DNA of 64,000 nucleotides, taken from Brasenia schreberi (Eukaryota; Streptophyta; Magnoliopsida; Nymphaeales; Cabombaceae). Each line of letters begins with the position of its first letter. Position 1 is the stretch's first letter. The translations under genes were made by a program, and so were the position numbers. This document shows, in pieces, positions 1 to 12,800 of this stretch. The stretch covers positions 19,143,001 through 19,207,000 of the forward strand of contig JAYKKT010000073.1 of the NCBI GenBank assembly GCA_036023115.1. Direction: 5' to 3'. The notes beneath the pieces are model-generated. The model did no database searches. It saw only the letters and a program-made list of their open reading frames with translations, and was not told the DNA's origin.

Positions 1-523
1 TGTTACACATAGAATTAATACCGATTGATTAAAATGGAGAGGGGCATCAAATATTTTATGTGATAAGAAGATACCATTAAAGTTGAAAGATAAATATTAT
101 AGAGCAACAATTAGACCTATTATGTTTTATGATTTCGAATGTTCGACAATTAATCATTAACGTGTATAAAAGATGTCCATAGCAGAAATGAATATGCTGA
201 GATGATGAGTGATCATACAAGGAAAGACCGTATACATAATGAGGTTATTAGAAACAAATTGAGAGTAGTACCAATAGAGTATAAAATGAGATAAAATCAT
301 TTAAGATGGTTTGAATCTTATAAGAATATATAAAAAACTAAATTGTAAAAATGTTAAAAGAAGAAGAGGATGACTACAAAAGTGTTGGAAAGAACTATAA
401 AGAATGATCTATTTTATATTGAGTTAATTGATAGTATGACATATGATAGAGCTATGTGGAAACAAAGAATCTAATGTAGCCAACCCCATTTGATATGGAA
501 AAGGCTTAGTTGTTATTGTTGTT
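1..523 (+). mobile_element. RTE-type LINE, 3' part, truncated by window start
   Basis: Degenerate 3' third of the RTE-type reverse-transcriptase ORF. It begins at the region that reads HRIN..WLKWRG in the better copy at 59193-59938 and runs to the element's end motif (atgggaaaaggcttagt type), with a tail of gtt/att repeats near 511-523. Several stops break the frame. The homology is to other copies in this same window, so the family assignment does not depend on a database. Confidence 0.85.
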
Positions 524-556
524 TTCTTAAAAGTTTCACCAGAAAACCAAGCCATA

Positions 557-668
557 CTCCACAGAGAGAGGAGAGGAGAGAGTCTTTACCACACTCCAGA
601 GAGAGAGAGGTTAGAGAGTCTTCACCACACTCCATAGAGAGAGAGAGAGAGGTTAGAGAGCCTTCAAA
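557..668. repeat. GA-rich imperfect tandem repeat
   Basis: About two and a half copies of a unit of roughly 45 bp containing GAGAG runs, a ccacactcca core and ggttagagag. The overlapping short reading frames on both strands are by-products of this simple sequence. Confidence 0.6.
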
Positions 669-2480
669 GGAAGATGAGAGATTCTTGGTCTTTTGTCTCC
701 GGTGACTGTCTCTCATTTTGGTGGTAGCAATAGGGACTTCCATGGGCCATCCTGCCTCTGACAGTCGGTTTCTCTTAATGACCTCTACACAGAGAGAGCT
801 CTATGTTTCCCATTTTTGTGTGCAAAAAAGCCTAACCTAGAAGATAAAGACAACATTCTCTTCGCCATTTTTTTAATAAATTATTCTTATGCCGGAGAAA
901 TTTTAGGCATTTTGAGTCCTTTTTTCCCTTCTCCTATTTTCTTTTATTGTACTAGCTTTTCAAATATGAACAAAAAATGTCAATGTTCTACTTATGTTTG
1001 TCCAAACTTATAACAAATATGATATGTTCTATAACAGGCACTCGAAGGCATACTTGTGTAGTCGATGAAGAAGCCATGCCTTTGAGATGATGCTTTGGGT
1101 GCAATAGACGAAAGAGAAGGCTCTAATACGACTTTTGAGACTCGAGGAACTACAAGTGCAGCAAACACCCAATCGAAATGGGAAGAAGAAGAAGAATATA
1201 AGGGAAGAAAAATATGAGAAGTTAGTTAATGCATAGGGTTTTTCAGCAGAAAAGTGATTTTTATGTATTTAAACATTTGTTACTTGTGATTTCTACTATG
1301 GACTTTCTCTTGAATCCTTATATTCTGTGAGAGATTTCCACAACTTTTATTAAAGCAAAACTGATTTTCATTTAAAGGTTTATCCTTAAAGAATAAAGCA
1401 TCTCACACAATTTGGGAAAAGGACTCTTCTTCCTGCATTTCATGAATGTGATTATTGGAGCTGAAAGTTGCCACCAACAACTTACAATTTTTACAAGGTC
1501 CATAAGAGTCATTTTCCTAAATAAGTATGATCACGCATTGAAAACATACTACTCTTCATTCTATGAGAAGACTTGGTTCTTCTGATGAAAATAGGATCAG
1601 TTCATCCCGTCCTTTATTTGTATAGTTGAAACCAAGTCATGCCGATGCTTTGGCTTAGCACCTTGACCAGGCAAATGGTAACAGAATAAAGTAGACACCA
1701 TTTTGTCTACTTGATCATGCAAGACTTGTTCCATAACATGCAAGGATCCTCTTATAATCGTTTAAATCATGAATATCTCTCTTAATAACAGTGCATGAAA
1801 GATTGCAACTATTCCTTGTTAACAATTCACTGAATGCTTACGAATACAAACCAGCAACAAAGTGCTTTTAAACAATTCACTTTTGTACATATAGTTCAAC
1901 AATTTTGAGCTATTATGCCATCCATGCATTGACATCGGTGTCATATCATAAAGAATGAATGGAGTTATTTGTTAAAATTTAAGTATTATAATGGTGCAAA
2001 ACAAATATCACTAAAGTGTCAAAAGAAACTAAATATTGAATAGTAACTTTACAAAAAAACCTTAAAAATAAGGTTTTCCAAAAGATTAAATAAGAAACTA
2101 ATTTGGCATGTAACGAGGCTTTGCATGTCACGAGTTTTAACAATCATCCACCCAAAGCTACATCTCAGTGGAACTAGAGCTGGTAAAGGAACCGAGCCAC
2201 CCGTGGCTTGGTCGGTTTACTTAGTCTTTAGTGTGTTTGTGTCAGATCCAAAGGAATCATGTGATCTTTGAATTGGTTTGTTGCTCGAAGCGACCCGACA
2301 AAGGCAAGAGCTCGGGTCCGTGTTGGTGCGTATTTGACACGAACCCAAAATGATCTGACTCGCAGGGACGATTTGCCGCTTGGCCCTAGACGACGAGAGC
2401 CACGGATGGACAAATGCGTAAAAATATGAAAGAAAAAGGCCAAATTTACCACATGGGTTGCTATAGGGGGCTCTCGCTGC
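669..2480. other. Intergenic, no gene seen
   Basis: AT-rich sequence with no reading frame that resembles a known protein. The last 300 bases (about 2160-2480) are richer in GC and directly precede the telo-box and putative leader exon of RPL23A, so they probably hold its promoter. Confidence 0.4.
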
Positions 2481-2504
2481 GGTAACTAGGGTTTTCTCTT
2501 AGGA

Positions 2505-2513
2505 TTAGGGTTT
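2505..2513 (-). promoter_or_regulatory. Telo-box (AAACCCTAA on the - strand)
   Basis: The + strand reads ttagggttt. Telo-boxes near transcription starts are typical of plant ribosomal-protein and other translation genes. A related gggtttt-type motif lies just upstream at 2488-2494. I infer that this marks the RPL23A core promoter or leader. A plausible leader exon runs from about 2490 to 2554, where a GT donor (cacg/gtactt) occurs. Confidence 0.5.
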
Positions 2514-4725
2514 CTGGCCGAGCCGCGGAGTGATCGTGCGTCGGGAGATTCACGGTACTTTCCTTCCGTCTATTTTCATATTCTCTCAATTCATTTGCGT
2601 CTTCCATTGCCTCGAAATCGTCTATCACTCGAGATTTATTGCTTTGTTTCGTGATTTATCGGCAAGTGTGGTTGAGATTTAGTTATTCAAGAATAGTTTG
2701 TGTTGGTATCTTTGAACCTTGAGTGTCTTGAAGGCAAAAACGAGTTTGAGCGGAGTCTTTGGATTGAAACCATGAACCCTTTTGCATTTGGAAGTTATTC
2801 CGACAGGAATCGGAGTCTTCTGTGGTTAACTGAATTCTGACGAGAGAACGGGTTCATCGAGTTTTTGCGTTAGATGGAATATGTGGTTTATGATGGTAAG
2901 AACCGACGGTAGCTGCGGATTTGTCCTTCGTTGACGCCGTCGAGGTTGGTGAATTTTTCTGGTTGTGTGGATCCCATGGATGGAAATGTAGTGGCTATTT
3001 TTTATAAGTTCCGAGGTTAGCAACATTTTCATGACTTAAACCATACTGTTTAATTAGAGCTCCTGCAACTTCGTACCGAAGATGTATGATCAAGATGGAC
3101 CTGTTTATATGGCATTTTGAAATTTTCAGCATTGTCATTTCCTCCATTAGTTTTTTATTCGCTGAAACGAATCGGAGTTTGAACAGTTTGTAGCTGCCGG
3201 TTCTTTGATCCATGATGGGAAATTAGATTGCGGGATTCGGGGTACGAGGGTATCCCTCCCAACACTTCTACTCGAAAGTCTTGCAGTGTGCTAGATGTCA
3301 GGATGCTGTTTCTATGAGGCTTATTGTTTTCTGTAGTCCATGCTTTACATTTCAAGGGTTGAGAACGTGGTTACTTGCATGCTAGTGCTTGCGACAGATA
3401 TTAGCGATTCGATGCAAGTCTGCTACATCAAAGATGTAAGCGTGAAAGCAGCGACAGTATCCCTGTACAACTGGAAGGACATGGAATGTTGTATCATGAG
3501 CCATCTTGTTTTAGGACTCTAACATGTGTCTCAGCTTTGCATGTGTTAAGTCATTTCTCTCCCTGTTATTGTCTTCATATTTTTCTTTGAGCAATTGCGC
3601 TTTTTTATCTGATAGACTGATACTGCCTAAATGAAAGTTTGGAGCTAAAAACATGTTCATTTTGCGGTCACGTGCTGTGAACTCTTCTGTAAAATTGTAA
3701 TGTTTTTCCCCACTCCATATCTAGTTTGTTGTCTGAGGATCCAATCACTAGCCAGGCTGGTGAGGGGGTTACCATAGTATGTAAAATAACACTCAGCAGA
3801 GGACCTTGTGCAGGATGGTTCTAAAAAGTCAAGGTAAGAAATGATTGTGTGATGGGTTGGATAAATGCTTTATGCGTATGTAGGTCAAACTGGTCGTCAC
3901 CTCTCTTGCTCAATGAAAGGCTAACTGTTGAGAGAGTCGCTTTGTTCTGGGTTTTAATTCTATTAATAATTGACAGGCTCTAATTTCAAAATTTGAACAG
4001 TGAAATCTTATTCGAAGTACTGTTGTCCTCCTCAAAATATCCATGTCTTGTTATTCTGAAGATCTCCATCTTGTTCTCTTGAAAACTGTAACTTTACTTC
4101 ATCCTTTCAGCCATAACCAAGTTTGCTGAGCATTTTGGCGTGTAAGATGTATAATTGATTTTGGGGAAGGTCAAATGCTTGGTTTAACAGTTTGTAAAGG
4201 TCAAAAGCAACTAATTTCTGGTCTATTTCTTGAGTTTAGGACGATTAAAATTTTGAACTTTTAGAATTCGGGGCTGATATAGACTTCAGTAGTCTGCGCT
4301 TGCACAATGTTTTGGCACCATGAAATGGATTAAGTACTTCAAATATGATGCACGTGAAGAGTTTCATGTGTTGAAATTTTATTCGCCATTTGAAAGTTCT
4401 GCTGCAAATCTACTAAGTAGAGTTTGACCAGACAAGTTGGAGCACCTGCATCTGCGCAACTCATGATGGCCAGTAACTATAGTTTTTCAGAACTATTCCT
4501 TACTCCAGACAAGATAGAACACAATTTTAACATATAATCGTGTGTTGCCTATGTCTAGTATCGAGCCTCCTTTAGCTTTACGAATAATATACCGTATTGG
4601 AGAACAGTTTTGATTCCTATGACAGTAAAACTATCAGCCTTTAGGTCATGGAAGTATCGTTGTTTCTTGTTGGAATCTTATTCTTTCCTTTTCTCTTCCA
4701 CACAGAAAGCTGACTTGCTGTAGCA

Positions 4726-5427
<702 letters not shown>

Positions 5428-7330
5428 ATAGGTGGTGTTCCCGCCCCTGCTCCTTACATTTCTTATTGGGAAAAGTTTTGCTTTAGTCTCAGATACAAGG
5501 AAATATGTTTGAGTTTTTTAAACTGGAATTCGGAATGGCCGTGTTCTTCATTCTGTCTGATTGGTTAGTAACTTTGACTTTAATATTCAAGATTGATGTT
5601 TGGGTAGCTATGGTTAATCTGGTAATCTATGGAAAGCTAGATTAATGAAAATGTTATGGCACCTCTTAACACGTTACTAATGGCATGCTGGAGGAAATTA
5701 TCATGCTATTTTTTTCGTGCTCTTTGGTTGTAGTGTCTGAAATTCCTGTCCTGTGGGCCATGGTGGTTCGGATATGGAGTCTACATCTTTCAATCTATCT
5801 GGATCGTGGACGCTTATACTAGGGTGGCGTGCACCACTCATACGTGTTCATCTATTGTTTTAAATATTTTTCAGTGTTACGTCACCAAAAGATTGATAGA
5901 TTATTACTTCGTTAGTGAATCAACATGTGAAAACTGTATTAACATTTTCTGCTCACGTCGATTGGCATCTATGCGTGAATTTGTTGAATGTGTTGCTAAA
6001 ACTAATATTTTTATTATTTAGAGTAAAAAACATCTCAAAGATTTGACATAAGTTTGTTCAGAGGCAGAAAAAATTGACGTTTTCAGAGAGAGGATGAGGT
6101 CACGTCTTAGTAAAACTGGCTCTCGCCTGAGGTATTACGCATTGGTTGGTGTACATAACCAGGTTCTCTGTGTAGCAAGTGTAAGTAGACCAACCAAACA
6201 AGTGTAATTGTTAATCGAAGTTTGCCATGGCATAGATATAGAAGATTGTTTCTATTGTTCTGTCATGCCATTTCTTCAACAAGAAACTCTAAACTTTTGA
6301 TATTTATGACGATGTGAACTGGGTGCCCTAAAATAATTGAATCTTCGTTCATATATTGCGGTTACTGATTTATAATCGTATTTAAGAAAACTGGATCTTC
6401 AATGAACGCTATCCGATCCAGTTAGAACAGGGTATCTTGTATATCTAATATATCCAGGCAACGGAATATGGATCTATCGATATCTGCGATACTTTAACCA
6501 GGCCTTTTCTCAAACTATGCGAAGAGGGTGCCGTCGGAGGACTTCTCAAGAGCTCACCTATCGCGTGAGGGCTTTCTTGCTTTTTATAAGATTTTGCGCG
6601 TTGCGATGAATGATGACGTCCGTTGACAAGCATTTTATAAATGTTTTACAGCCTAGTGACCTGGTCTATCCCTCTTTTCCGGGGCTTGAAACTGGCTATC
6701 TAAAGACTGAACCTTACACTAATTAGGAGTTGCCACTTCGGGCTGTGACTGTTCTGTGTCATTTCATGTTGGAAACAGGTCAATCGGATACGACCCAAAA
6801 TTTTTCTGCATCATTTGTGGTGGACGCATTCTCAGGATCATACTTTTGCGTGTTTGGTGTTAAGGCCAGTGCCACCCGAATATTTTCAGGTCGCCTTGGG
6901 TGGACATACGGAAAAGAAGTTTCCCTTTCTTTTGTACTTTACAATTCAAAAGCAAGGACAGAACTGAGAGCTTCTGAAGATATTTCACGTCTTGTAAGTT
7001 TTTGCTCATCTTAGGCTGAAGTCTACTCATTTTTAGGGCAGCTTAGCTGTTCTGTGTACCAGCCAAGCCTGCCCGATTGAGAAAGCTTGCTGCTGCCAGA
7101 ATCGGGCATCTAAATCTGCCCTTGATCTTTATATCTGTCCGAAGTTAATATTTGCTTTGCTTAAGACGCATAATCGGACCATCCCCTTGATTGTCATTTG
7201 GTAGGGCATCCATTCATTAATTCATGGTGTATAACTTAAATAGCTAAATCATTTATGGGTTCTATTACAGGAAGGCGGATATGAAGTGATTTCTGACACC
7301 GAATAAGCATCAAAAGGAATCATTTGCTAA
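5428..7330. other. Intergenic, no supported gene
   Basis: The first few hundred bases are presumably the RPL23A 3' UTR. The rest is AT-rich. A 94-residue frame at 6730-7014 lacks recognisable motifs. A short acceptor-bounded frame ending EVISDTE-stop at about 7269-7306 looks like a terminal exon, but I found no partner exons. Confidence 0.35.
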
Positions 7331-7440
7331 TGCACAATGAGCAATAGGTCACCTGGTTTAGGGGGTCGACTTACAAATTGAATGTCATGAGTTTGAACTC
7401 GCCCGCTCCCAAAAAGTTTGGCGACCTCAATACTGAGTTG
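7331..7440 (+). mobile_element. tRNA-derived SINE candidate (head region)
   Basis: The head reads gcacaatgagcaataggtca. A box-A-like motif (taggtcacctgg) is followed about 47 nt later by a box-B-like motif (gtttgaactc). The same head occurs in inverse orientation at 11005-11072, which supports a repeat family. The 3' end was not resolved. Confidence 0.5.
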
Positions 7441-8134
7441 AAGTGTCATTTTCACTACTTTTCCTATCTTGCAGTGATAGAATGTCTTCTATTTTCCTCT
7501 AGGTGATTCATGTCCATCCTGAGCTTGCCTTCGAACATTAACACATTTTCTTTCACAGGAATTGAGTTGGTGACCCACAGAGCGGTGATCACGGTGTAGG
7601 CATCAGTCTTATAAAACAAGTCACTCCCTTCCAACTTCCCCGATTTGAGTTTTGAATGGAAAATTGTAGTAAATGTTACTTAATTAGGTGCCACTATTGG
7701 CAAATTTATGCTGACAATAGGGGCTAATTACTTTCATCTCTATGTATGTCAGTATCAGTACGTATAACTTTCCAACAACTAGGGTTAAGGTTGGTGGAGT
7801 AAATGGACATGATGCAACAGGATCCAGTGGGTTTCCAAATCAGAATACAAACTTCTAGAAGCAAATGCAGATCTAGGCCGAGCCTGAGTCAACATTATTT
7901 TGTGTGTGCAAATTGTATGTAGCTTTCTTGCTTTAAGTTCATTTTCTAAATTTCAGATGGGGAGAACGCCCCACCTCGGCTCAATGTGGATCCACCACTG
8001 TTTGAGCAGTTGTCATTTTAGTCCATTTTGCTTCAATGACGCCAATAGTTTTGTTTATACATAGCATTTACACCAATTAGAATTTTAGTTTAGTATTAAC
8101 CGAGGTATGAGGTTCACTAAAAAATATATTTTTC
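7441..8134. other. Intergenic, possible decayed DNA-transposon end
   Basis: No gene seen. The segment ending at 8000 (gtggatccaccactg) resembles the right terminus of the hAT-type element at 17463-17647, but I could not find a matching left end with a target duplication. Confidence 0.25.
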
Positions 8135-10125
8135 TACAACAACAACAACTAAGCCTTTTCCCATACTAGACAGGGTCGGCCACATGGATTCTTTGTTTCC
8201 TATACGGTCTTTTCTTGTATGACCACTCATCCATCTCAACATCTTCATTTCTGTCACAGACATCTTTTGTACATGTTCATGATTAACTGTCCAACACTCG
8301 TAACCATAAAACATAGTAAGCCTAATTGCTGCTCTATAATATTTACCTTTTAACTTTAATGATATCTTTTTATCACAAACAATACCTGATGTTCCTCTCC
8401 ATTTTAACCAACTAGCATTAATTCTATGCGTAACATCTACATCAATTCTTCTATCACTTTGAAAAAGTGACCTTAGGTATTTAAAACTTTCCTTTTGGGA
8501 GATGCAATGTGTGCCAATTTTAATTTCTATATCCTCTGAGGTAACCAAATGATCAAACTTACATTCCATATATTCTGTCTTTGTTCTACTAAGTCGGAGG
8601 CCTTTGCTTTCTAATGTTTCTCTCCATAGTTCCAATTTTCTATTTACTTTTTCCTTAGACTCCTCCACTAATACAATGTCATCTGCAAATAACATACACC
8701 AAGGTACTTCATCTTGAATATGTTTTGTTAACTCATCAATCACCGTTATAAATAAGTATGGACTTAAAGTTGATCCTTGATTTAACCCAATATTAACTTC
8801 AAAGAAGTCTTGTTGTTCCTTCATGAGTCCTCGCACATGTTTTTGCACCATCATACATGTCTCTTATAAGGTTAATATATGTCAATGGGATACCTCTTTT
8901 TTCCAAAGTTCTCCAGAAAACCTTCCTCAATACCCTATCATAAGCTTTTTCTAGATCAATAAATATCATGTGAAGGTCTTTCTGTTTTGCTCTAAAATGT
9001 TCCATAAGGCGTCTCAAAAGGTGAATCGCTTCAATAGTAGATCTGCCTCGCATGAATCCAAATTGGTTCTCTGTTGTACTTGATACTTGTCTTAACCTAC
9101 GTTCGATAATTCTTTCCCATAATTTCATAGTATGGCTCATTAACTTGATACCTCGATAATTCGCACAATTTTGAATGTCTCTCTTGTTCTTATATATTGG
9201 TATAAGTGTACTTGCTCTCCATTCCTCGGGTATCTTTTGGTTCTTTCATATTTCATTAAATAGTCTTGTGAGCAAGTGATCCTATTCCTCCTAGTATTTT
9301 CCAAACTTCTATAGGAATATTATCTGGTCCTACCGATTTACCACCCTTCATATGTTTAAGAGCCTCTTTGACTTCATTCTTTTGAATACGTTGGTAGAAA
9401 TTGTGGTTTATATACTTTTCTGATTTGGCTAACTCTCGTAAGCTAATACTAACATCTTTATTTTCATTAAAAAGCTTATAAAAATAGTTTTCTCATCTAT
9501 TTCTTATATCATCATTTGTCACTATAATTTTTTCATCCTCGTCTTTGATGCATCTAACATAATTAAGATCTTTAATTTTTTTATCTCTAGCCCTAGCTAT
9601 CCTAAAAATATCTCTTTCACCCTCTTTTGAGTTGAGTTTTTTATATAAGTCCTCGAAAATTTTAGTTTTTGCTTCACTCACGGCTTTTTTCGCTTCCTTC
9701 ATTGCTTTTTTATAAGTCTCTAAAGTTTCACTAGTTTTCTTAGCATAATGTCATTTGTAACACTCTATTTTGTACCACTTCACTCCACCACCAAGCTTCT
9801 TTTTGTGCCGTTACACCTTCCTTAGATATCCCTAACACATCTTTCGGCACTTTTCTTATATGTATAGTCATATTGTTCCACATATCACAAGGTGTACCAA
9901 CATAATTTCAAACATCTCCTTGAAGGACTTTCTGTTTAAATATATCTTCTTTCTCACTTTTGAGGTTCCACCGTTTAGTCCGAATAGCTTGATGCACTCT
10001 TTTCTTCTTTGTCTATTTTTTAATTTGTAAATCCATAACTAAAAGTCTATATTGGGTGGTTAAGCTTTCTCCTGGAATTACCTTGCAATCTTTACCTATA
10101 TTTTTCTCAAAAAAATAAATCAGTC
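8135..10125 (-). mobile_element. RTE-type LINE, longest copy, decayed
   Basis: The 3' tail (caacaacaacaac on +) lies at 8135 and the sequence runs back to about 10125. On the - strand the order is: the end of the endonuclease region (KVIPGESLTTQ), the linker, then reverse transcriptase with [38 protein letters not shown] and the catalytic box FADDIVL, followed by the C-terminal YFRAAIR/YRAAIR-type region and HTRKDRI. Stops and frameshifts split it into frames at 9493-9702, 8799-9140 and 8117-8854. About 230 bp between HTRKDRI and the 3' tail are deleted relative to the copy at 59193. The endonuclease core is missing, so the copy is 5' truncated and cannot move by itself. Confidence 0.9.
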
Positions 10126-10625
10126 TTTTGGCCTTTTCTGTTCACTTTATCAAGTTTCATGATTTATGTATGAGATACATCCAACAAGCAAAATTGACTT
10201 AATTAAAGTGGAGTAAAGTTACGATCCTGCGAAATTTAAGAACCCATTTGATTGAGAAGTTTATCAAAGGATATCAATGTCGACTATAGCCTAATAACAT
10301 CAGGGTACTAGAGTTAAGTTTTAGTCTTTTTTAGTTCAAGTTCAGTTGCCTCGGTTTCTGTACTCCGAATAAAAGCTTGAAAAAGGTCTCTTGAAAAGGG
10401 TCGCCAACATGGTAAAAATGAAAAATGTTGAGGTAGATACGTGGCTTCATAAGAAAGGCTGGATCCACGATAAGGTTATTAAAAAAATTGGTGTTATCTA
10501 ATATAAAATAATGTGAGAGAAACATTGAAGTCAATGGTGGTTTGGATTTTGGAGGAGTCGAGCTCTTGGAATGGTGCAGAAATTGTGAAATAATGTTTTC
10601 TTTTTAGCACAATGGGGAGGTGAAC

Positions 10626-11004
10626 GTGGGTAGACATGTCCGGTTCTTGGTTAACTAGAACATGCGGTTTCAAACTCTGGGTTGCATGAAACCTAAAAAC
10701 CGCTCCGAAACCGGTTCCAGTTTTAGAATCATCACTCAAACTTTTTCATTTTCTAATAAACAAGGATACATACCAACCGCAACGGTGAAGAGCATCCTAC
10801 TCTTTAACAACCAATCAATTTGTGATAATGAGTGTTGAAAAATATATATATAAAAATTAGTGGCATTTCGAACCATTGGTTTCGGTTCTAGTTTTGAGAT
10901 GGTTTCTTGATATCATGAACCATAATCAAACCTAGAGAGGAGGTTCTTGGTTTCAGTTCCGAGAACGGTTCGATCAGTTGGGGTTCAAACTACACCGACC
11001 ATGT
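10626..11004. mobile_element. Possible MITE with imperfect inverted ends
   Basis: The left end (tagacatgtccggttc) and the reverse complement of the right end (tagacatggtcggtg) match imperfectly. The interior is rich in ggttc/gaacc blocks that can fold on themselves. No target duplication was found, so the boundaries and class are uncertain. Confidence 0.35.
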
Positions 11005-11072
11005 CTAGCCGCAGAAGTCAAACACTTGACTCGAGTCCTTATCCAGGTGAGCTATTGCTCGTTGTGCAAAAA
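11005..11072 (-). mobile_element. tRNA-derived SINE candidate (head region)
   Basis: Read on the - strand: a gcacaacgagcaatag head, box A tagctcacctgg, and about 35 nt later box-B-like gtttgacttc. The head matches the element at 7331. It abuts the inverted-end element ending near 11004. Confidence 0.5.
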
Positions 11073-11611
11073 ATAATATCTTTTTCAATGGATTTCTAAT
11101 GCAACCGTTGCAATAACAAATAAGAATCCACCTAACCAACCTTACTTCCTAGGTTTTCTTGGATTTCCAGTCAACCGTATGTAAAAGTTTTTTAGGTTGC
11201 TTAGGTTACACATACCATATTTGTGTTTTCTATAACATTCTTAAGGATAAGATTTAAATTCATCATTCTTTTAATAGAATCAATGTTTACATGACACGAC
11301 CTATCATGTCATAAATCAGATGATTCAATATTGTATACATAAGAAGAAGATAAAACAGAAGTAGAGGCTTTATTATCATTAAAATTCATACAAGAATAAA
11401 AAATTGGTTCTACATAAATTTTAAAGAGATCTTCTACATCACACAAATATCCCTTTCCAAAGAAACACTATGTATTAAGTCATGTAATGATTAATTTATT
11501 ACATTTACAATCTAACCTTAATATCTCCCTAACTAAAGCAAGACCACTGAGGATATTTCGCGAATCATTTGATTATGTCTAACTTCTTAAGAGTTATAAC
11601 TTTTTTTGAAG

Positions 11612-11746
11612 GAAACTTTAAGTCCATAATCTAGCTTATTGTGAGTTAACTGCTAACATGGCACACGATAGGGATCTGTGGAAACAAAGAATCCATGTAG
11701 CCGACCCCGTCTAGTATGGGAAAAGGCTTAGTTGTTGTTGTTGTTT
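11612..11746 (+). mobile_element. RTE-type LINE 3' end fragment
   Basis: Carries the last codons of the RTE ORF (GELTANMAHDRDLWKQRIHVADPV type) and the terminal atgggaaaaggcttag motif, then gttgttgttgttgtt. It is close to the consensus in its last 110 bases and more decayed upstream. Confidence 0.85.
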
Positions 11747-12109
11747 TGATTGTCATAAAATTGTACACATCCAGATTCCAGAGAGACTCTTTGGCAATAA
11801 CAACAACCCAAGGGGTTCATCCAGGAGTATGACATGGATTATTTTGAGACAGATCAGTTGTTAAAATGAGAAACACGCAGGTGATAGTCACTATAAGTGA
11901 ATTATTTCTGGAATCTACTTCAACAGTCGAAAGATCTCCTAAAGTCATTATTCGCATACAAATGACCTGTTAAGACACAAACAAAGACTGGGTAACACAA
12001 ACATGCACATTAGCCCCATTATTCTGACTCACAAAAAATTAAAAAATGGGGTTTAAGGGATAAATATTTATCACTAGTAAGTGTAGTGGTCACTAACATT
12101 TGACCATAA
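11747..12109. other. Intergenic, nothing recognised
   Basis: AT-rich sequence without a supported frame or repeat. Confidence 0.3.
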
Positions 12110-12800
12110 CTCCTTCAGCGATCGTAGGTTTCTTGACTTTCCTTGAGTGACAATCCTTCACCCAATGTTCAACCTGACCACAAAGTCATTATGGTTTGTT
12201 CTTAAATTTCTTTTGGATCTTTACTTTTGGTTTATACTCTACCTATTTTTACTTAAGATGGTTGTTTCCTTCTGACCATTAGGTTAACCATAGAGGTGTT
12301 GTCTACATGCATAATGGGTTTGTGACTTCTATGCTCTTCCAGTATTACTATGTCTACCATTAGATTATCAAGGGTCATTTTACCCTTCTTATGCTTGAGA
12401 TATAGGTCAAAACACTCCTAAGACTTAGGAAATTTCTGAATAATAGATGTAACAATAAACTTGTGAGAAAGCTTCATCTCGACTTCTTTTATACAATGTC
12501 ATAAAAACTGAAACTTGTGGACCTGTTCGGTCATAGATTTCCCCTCTACCAGTTGATGCTTAAGAAACTTGATCATGAAATACTTTTCAAAACTAAGGTC
12601 TTTAGTATTGTATTTTTGATCTAAGATAGCCCCACAAATCTTTTGTTGTTATGAAAGTACAAGAACTATATATATTGAATAAAACATTCGACATGCAGAT
12701 GAAATACAACAGTAACACATGTTGTCCTTCTCCTTCAACTCGACGATTTTATCCGACCTTTTAGGGTCAATATCATCGGGTAGGGAACAATCTAACTTGA
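12110..12800 (-). mobile_element. Ty1/Copia gag remnant
   Basis: The - strand, interrupted by several stops, reads ILDQKYNTKDL, KFLKHQLVEGKSMTEQVH, MKLSHKFIVTSIIQKFPKS and YLKHKKGKMTLDNL. This is the gag polyprotein (UBN2-type) of plant Copia elements in order. No LTR, integrase or RT is attached, so this is an isolated fragment. Confidence 0.75.

Noticed and set aside
2555..4705. Intronic box C/D snoRNA in the RPL23A leader intron
   Set aside because: Only tgatgg/tgatgc words were found; no RUGAUGA box paired with a CUGA box at suitable distance.
6730..7014. 94-residue frame downstream of RPL23A
   Set aside because: No motif, no splice partner, and no clear codon bias.
8117..9140. Reverse-transcriptase frames as a possible host gene
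   Set aside because: Frames are broken, end in the RTE tail and match other copies in the window, so they are LINE remnants.
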